Positions 5,845-8,083 of a DNA stretch of 8,083 bases are shown piece by piece. The notes below the pieces were generated by a model that saw only the letters and a list, made by a program, of their open reading frames with translations, made no database searches and was not told the DNA's origin. The stretch is from Methanoregula sp. (GTDB lineage: Archaea; Halobacteriota; Methanomicrobia; Methanomicrobiales; Methanospirillaceae): the NCBI GenBank assembly GCA_022710665.1, contig JAKLGN010000051.1, positions 1 through 8,083 on the forward strand, read 5' to 3'. Positions within the stretch are counted from its first letter, which is position 1; the number at the start of each line of letters is the position of its first letter. The position numbers and the translations under genes were made by a program.

Positions 5845-6526
5845 TGATCAATGCGAGTGCAGATTTTATCAGATCCTCGCGTACTGTTGCATTGCGATCA
5901 CCACCACAGACCATTCCCCTGACGCCAATAATATCCGGGTTTATCCGTTTCAGTGCATCGATATCCTCAAACTTCAGCGCCCCGGCAAGTGCAGTCCCGA
6001 GCCCGAGTTTCCTGTTCTTCTCCGTAAAGGAACGGAGTGTCTCTTCACTCATAAATGCGAACGTGCTCTGGCGATCCTTGATACCGGTATCGACCATGGC
6101 AAAATCGGCTCCGCATTCGGCAGCAATGGGGGCCATGTCAAACGGGGAGATGGAATGCATACGCTCAAAGTCCGAGTAGGCTGCAATGACAACATTTTTT
6201 TTCGGAAATTCGTCTTTTACCGCTTTCACAACAGCGTGTATGACATCACGTGCCTGTTCCTCCCCATCGAACGCAAGTCCGATCTTCACATAGTCAGCCC
6301 CGGCACAGGCTGCACCGTAGGCAGCAAGGGACGCCCCGCCCGGTTTGTAGTCAAAGTCCCCGATCGCCGCACTCACCGGTTTTTTGGAGAATGCTTTGAT
6401 CTCGCGAATAACCCAGGGGAAGTTGGCGCCAAGCGAGCCTTCTGAAGGTTTTTTGACATCGATAATATCAGCGGCTCCTGAATGCCTTGCTTCGTCGATG
6501 GAGCTGGGGCTGACCAACAATTGCAT
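5840..6526 (-). CDS. mfnB: (5-formylfuran-3-yl)methyl phosphate synthase (methanofuran biosynthesis)
   Basis: Condenses two glyceraldehyde 3-phosphate molecules into the furan precursor 4-HFC-P, the first committed step toward methanofuran, the C1 carrier of CO2 reduction in methanogens. The 228-residue protein matches the MfnB (formerly DUF556) TIM barrel along its length. It starts MQLLVSPSS, then has IIDVKKPSEGSLGANFPWVI (21-40), which holds the presumed Schiff-base lysine K25. VSAAIGD (51-57), YVKIGL (79-84, K81), MVDTGIKD (144-151, K150), LGTALAGALK and IIGVRGMVCGGDRN follow. K25 and K150 align by eye with the active-site lysines K27 and K155 of the M. jannaschii enzyme. No ribosome-binding sequence is visible before ATG 6526, so a leaderless transcript is likely. 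It is the first gene of an operon with guaB and is divergent from a HisA-related gene. Confidence 0.93.
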   Translation of the reverse strand: MQLLVSPSSIDEARHSGAADIIDVKKPSEGSLGANFPWVIREIKAFSKKPVSAAIGDFDYKPGGASLAAYGAACAGADYVKIGLAFDGEEQARDVIHAVVKAVKDEFPKKNVVIAAYSDFERMHSISPFDMAPIAAECGADFAMVDTGIKDRQSTFAFMSEETLRSFTEKNRKLGLGTALAGALKFEDIDALKRINPDIIGVRGMVCGGDRNATVREDLIKSALALIR

Positions 6527-6569
6527 AAGGTTTAATGATCTTTTATCCTAATAGTGGTTGCGTTCGCCT
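6527..6569. promoter_or_regulatory. Compact divergent promoter region
   Basis: Only 43 bases separate two divergent start codons, so both promoters must overlap here or extend into the opposite genes. TTTAAT (6531-6536) could be the TATA element for the + strand gene, about 36 bases before its ATG. On the - strand CTATTAGG (about 6547-6554) is placed for a leaderless mfnB start. AT content is higher than in the flanking genes. Assignments are by position only. Confidence 0.4.
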
Positions 6570-7241
6570 ATGGAACTGATACTCGCGATGGATTTGAAAG
6601 GGGGACGGGTAGTTCACGGAAAATCCGGGCAACGGGCAGGTTACAAACCGCTGGACTGGGGGTGTTCCCCGACCGTGGAACCCTGTGGTTTTGTTCGATC
6701 GATCGCGCCGAAATATATCTACATCGCAGACCTTGACCGTATCGAAGGGACCGGCTCTCACGATCGGATCATCGCCGAATGCGCACGTCTGGTCTCGACC
6801 TGTTATGCTGACCGGGGCTGCAGGGTTCCCGCTGATTTCCTTTGCGGGTATCATATCACCAACATTGTCGGCACGGAGACCGGCGGTGAAGACCTGACGA
6901 TCTATGAGGGTGGTTTTTTAAGCATTGACGTTAAGAACGGGCGTGTCATACCGTCAGGCCGCGAACCGTCAGATATACTCTGTCAGGCCAACGGCTGGAA
7001 GTTTGAGGGTTGTATCGTCCTGAATATCGGTGCCGTAGGAACACAGACCGGTCTCGACTGCCAGATGCTGGATATGATGCGGGCAGCCTATCACCGGAAG
7101 CTGTACTGGGGTGGAGGTGTTGCATCGGTTAACGACCTGTACATGCTCCAAAAAGCCGGATTTGACGGTGCCATTATCGCGACGGCATTACACCACGGAA
7201 GAATCCCGGTGGAGTGGATACGGAAGGGACGCGTATGCTGA
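6570..7241 (+). CDS. HisA/HisF-related TIM-barrel protein of methanogens, function unassigned
   Basis: A 223-residue relative of the histidine-biosynthesis isomerase HisA. The N-terminus MELILAMDLKGGRVVHG gives the family's first catalytic Asp at residue 8. The second, in FLSIDVKNGRVI, is Asp120. The C-terminal phosphate-binding part is WGGGVASVNDL (180-190) followed by GFDGAIIATALHHGRI (197-212). The middle loop, usually TDIxxDGT in HisA, reads NIGAVGT (152-158), so the HisA loop residues are not conserved and the substrate probably differs. From memory, a distinct HisA/HisF-related family occurs in methanogens and is not the true HisA. Its neighbours are mfnB (divergent, 43 bases) and tmk (overlapping). 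No his genes are present here. I infer a possible coenzyme role, unproven. ATG 6570 is preferred over the upstream in-frame TTG at 6558 because it matches the HisA N-terminus. Confidence 0.8.
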   Translation: MELILAMDLKGGRVVHGKSGQRAGYKPLDWGCSPTVEPCGFVRSIAPKYIYIADLDRIEGTGSHDRIIAECARLVSTCYADRGCRVPADFLCGYHITNIVGTETGGEDLTIYEGGFLSIDVKNGRVIPSGREPSDILCQANGWKFEGCIVLNIGAVGTQTGLDCQMLDMMRAAYHRKLYWGGGVASVNDLYMLQKAGFDGAIIATALHHGRIPVEWIRKGRVC

Positions 7242-7861
7242 TAACGCTGGAAGGTATCGATGGGAGCGGAAAGAGCACGCTCCATGAAGCGCTCCAAAAA
7301 CTGCTTTTTGATCTCGAGCCTGTCTTCACAAGAGAGCCCGGGGCAACATGGGTAGGGGATTCTGTTCGCAGGGCTGTTGCCGAGCAGATCGATCCGGTTA
7401 CCGAGGCGACACTCTTTGTCGCTGACCATGCGGCGCATCTTGCAAAGGTTGTGCGCCCTTCGCTGGCAGAGGGCAGGCTGGTCATCTCTGACCGGTACAG
7501 CGACAGCCGCTATGCGTACCAGTCGGTTACCCTGCAGGGTATTGTTCCGGATCCGGAGGGCTGGCTGCGGGCCATGCATAACGGCTGGACGATCATACCG
7601 GATAAAACCTTCCTCTGTGTCCTTCCTGTTGATACTGCGCTGACCCGTCTGAAACCAGACAGCCAGCGCGAACATTTCGAGAAGCGCGAGACGCTTGAAA
7701 GAGTGCAGAACAACTATCTTACCTTCGCACGGAACGAGCCGTCGCGGTTTGTGATCGTCGACGCGATGCTTTCTCCGGTTACTGTTGCGAAGTTTGTGGC
7801 AGATGCGATTCGGGCTGATTGGGATGCCGGAAAGAAGAAGCGGAAGAGCCGGAAGAAGTGA
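7235..7861 (+). CDS. tmk: Thymidylate kinase (dTMP kinase)
   Basis: Phosphorylates dTMP to dTDP with ATP, a step of dTTP synthesis, in the cytoplasm. The 208-residue protein starts MLITLEGIDGSGKST, with the P-loop at residues 7-15. The TREPGAT motif (32-38; the usual TREPGGT has a second Gly) contributes the Arg of the substrate site. The DRY motif of dTMP kinases is at 86-88 in VISDRYSDSRYAYQ, and the lid segment FEKRETLERV is at 148-157. The length is typical. The last nine residues (KKKRKSRKK) form a very basic tail beyond the usual fold. ATG 7235 is chosen over the in-frame GTG at 7214 because the family normally begins just before the P-loop strand. It overlaps the stop of the HisA-related gene by 7 bases, implying coupled translation. 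Confidence 0.95.
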   Translation: MLITLEGIDGSGKSTLHEALQKLLFDLEPVFTREPGATWVGDSVRRAVAEQIDPVTEATLFVADHAAHLAKVVRPSLAEGRLVISDRYSDSRYAYQSVTLQGIVPDPEGWLRAMHNGWTIIPDKTFLCVLPVDTALTRLKPDSQREHFEKRETLERVQNNYLTFARNEPSRFVIVDAMLSPVTVAKFVADAIRADWDAGKKKRKSRKK

Positions 7862-7862
7862 G

Positions 7863-7880
7863 TTTTGTTACTTTTTTTTT
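7863..7880 (+). terminator. U-rich terminator after tmk
   Basis: TTTTG followed by a run of nine T (7872-7880) begins one base after the tmk stop codon. No stem-loop is needed for archaeal termination on oligo-U. Confidence 0.65.
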
Positions 7881-7897
7881 CAGAAGACTAGGCTGAA

Positions 7898-8041
7898 AAA
7901 TTTTTAATCGCGAAAAATTGTTGTTAATTCGTGAGGCTATTATAGGATAATTATCCTACAATTCGGGTGTACAACCTACTATTTTTCCCGGTCTCTGGCG
8001 TGAGCGGCCCGGCTGATCTATCGGATCGCGATTGAAAATTT
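7898..8041. repeat. 16-bp inverted repeat enclosing 112 bases
   Basis: AAATTTTTAATCGCGA (7898-7913) and TCGCGATTGAAAATTT (8026-8041) are reverse complements except at one position, which as RNA is a G-U wobble. The enclosed segment contains a 16-bp palindrome and no open frame. It could be the ends of a small non-autonomous element, or the basal stem of an RNA. No flanking target duplication is visible on inspection. Confidence 0.5.
7943..7958. promoter_or_regulatory. Perfect 16-bp palindrome, candidate operator
   Basis: TAGGATAATTATCCTA reads the same on both strands. It overlaps a TATA-like CTATTATAGG (7938-7946), the usual position of an archaeal repressor operator. The GGAT-N4-ATCC symmetry fits a dimeric winged-helix regulator such as the DtxR or Fur type, but I cannot assign one. 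The gene it would control lies beyond the window. Confidence 0.45.
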
Positions 8042-8083
8042 CCGGGTGGGAGCTGAGGGTCGATTGAAAATTTTTTTTTTTTT
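8029..8083 (+). repeat. Direct repeat CGATTGAAAATTT twice, then T13 run
   Basis: The 13-mer occurs at 8029-8041 and 8061-8073 with a 32-base period. The second copy merges into 13 T residues (8071-8083) that reach the window edge. Either copy can pair with the left arm at 7898-7910. Pairing by the second copy would put a stem directly before a U-run, as in a terminator. Confidence 0.45.

Noticed and set aside
7214..7234. GTG 7214 as the tmk start
   Set aside because: It would add seven residues before the conserved MLITLEG start and lacks a ribosome-binding site at useful spacing.
6558..7241. TTG start and annotation as histidine-biosynthesis hisA
   Set aside because: ATG 6570 matches the family N-terminus, and the HisA loop residues near 152-158 are not conserved, so true HisA activity is not supported.
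8029..8073. Start of a CRISPR array, because GATTGAAA-like ends are common in archaeal repeats
   Set aside because: Only 13 bases are repeated, just twice, with a 19-base gap. That is too short for repeat and spacer sizes, and no cas gene is in view.

Overview
The window looks like the chromosome of a methanogenic archaeon. I infer the order Methanomicrobiales and a Methanoregula-like lineage, from the gene content and overall flavour rather than from any database match. The main evidence is a gene for MfnB, the first committed enzyme of methanofuran synthesis, and beside it a HisA-related TIM barrel of the kind found in methanogens. The methionyl-tRNA synthetase is of archaeal type with a doubled zinc knuckle. 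Two starts carry a GGTGAT or GTGATC ribosome-binding sequence placed very close to the ATG, as expected from the archaeal 16S rRNA 3' end.

Left part (1-2727, + strand): metG, then a small membrane-anchored protein of unknown function 50 bases downstream. A perfect 9-bp hairpin straddles the stop codon of that second gene.

Middle (2719-4366): about 1.65 kb with no convincing conventional gene. It is not featureless. It holds (i) a multi-branch, RNA-like fold at 3010-3157; (ii) a 7-bp hairpin at 3262-3286; (iii) a possible 69-codon small gene on the - strand (3335-3544); (iv) a run of back-to-back hairpins (3561-3679) ending in a long hairpin with an alternative partner (3714-3778); (v) two copies of the TATA-like octamer CATATAAT; and (vi) an (AT)10 tract enclosed by a 7-bp inverted repeat (4259-4315). 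This is the most interesting part of the window, as a candidate for undescribed structured RNA or a dispersed structured repeat.

Right part: a two-gene - strand operon, mfnB then guaB (6526 to 4367), with a 3-base gap and the guaB ribosome-binding site overlapping the mfnB stop. Only 43 bases away, the HisA-related gene and tmk run on the + strand and overlap by 7 bases. Together these cover methanofuran synthesis, the entry to GMP synthesis, dTTP synthesis and an unassigned HisA-like enzyme. The head-to-head position of mfnB and the HisA-like gene suggests, but does not prove, a shared coenzyme pathway.

Right end (7862-8083): after a U-rich terminator behind tmk comes an AT-rich non-coding stretch. 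It has a perfect 16-bp palindrome inside a 16-bp inverted repeat, a second copy of one repeat arm, and a T13 run at the window edge. It could be a regulatory region, a small RNA, or the end of a small mobile or repetitive element.
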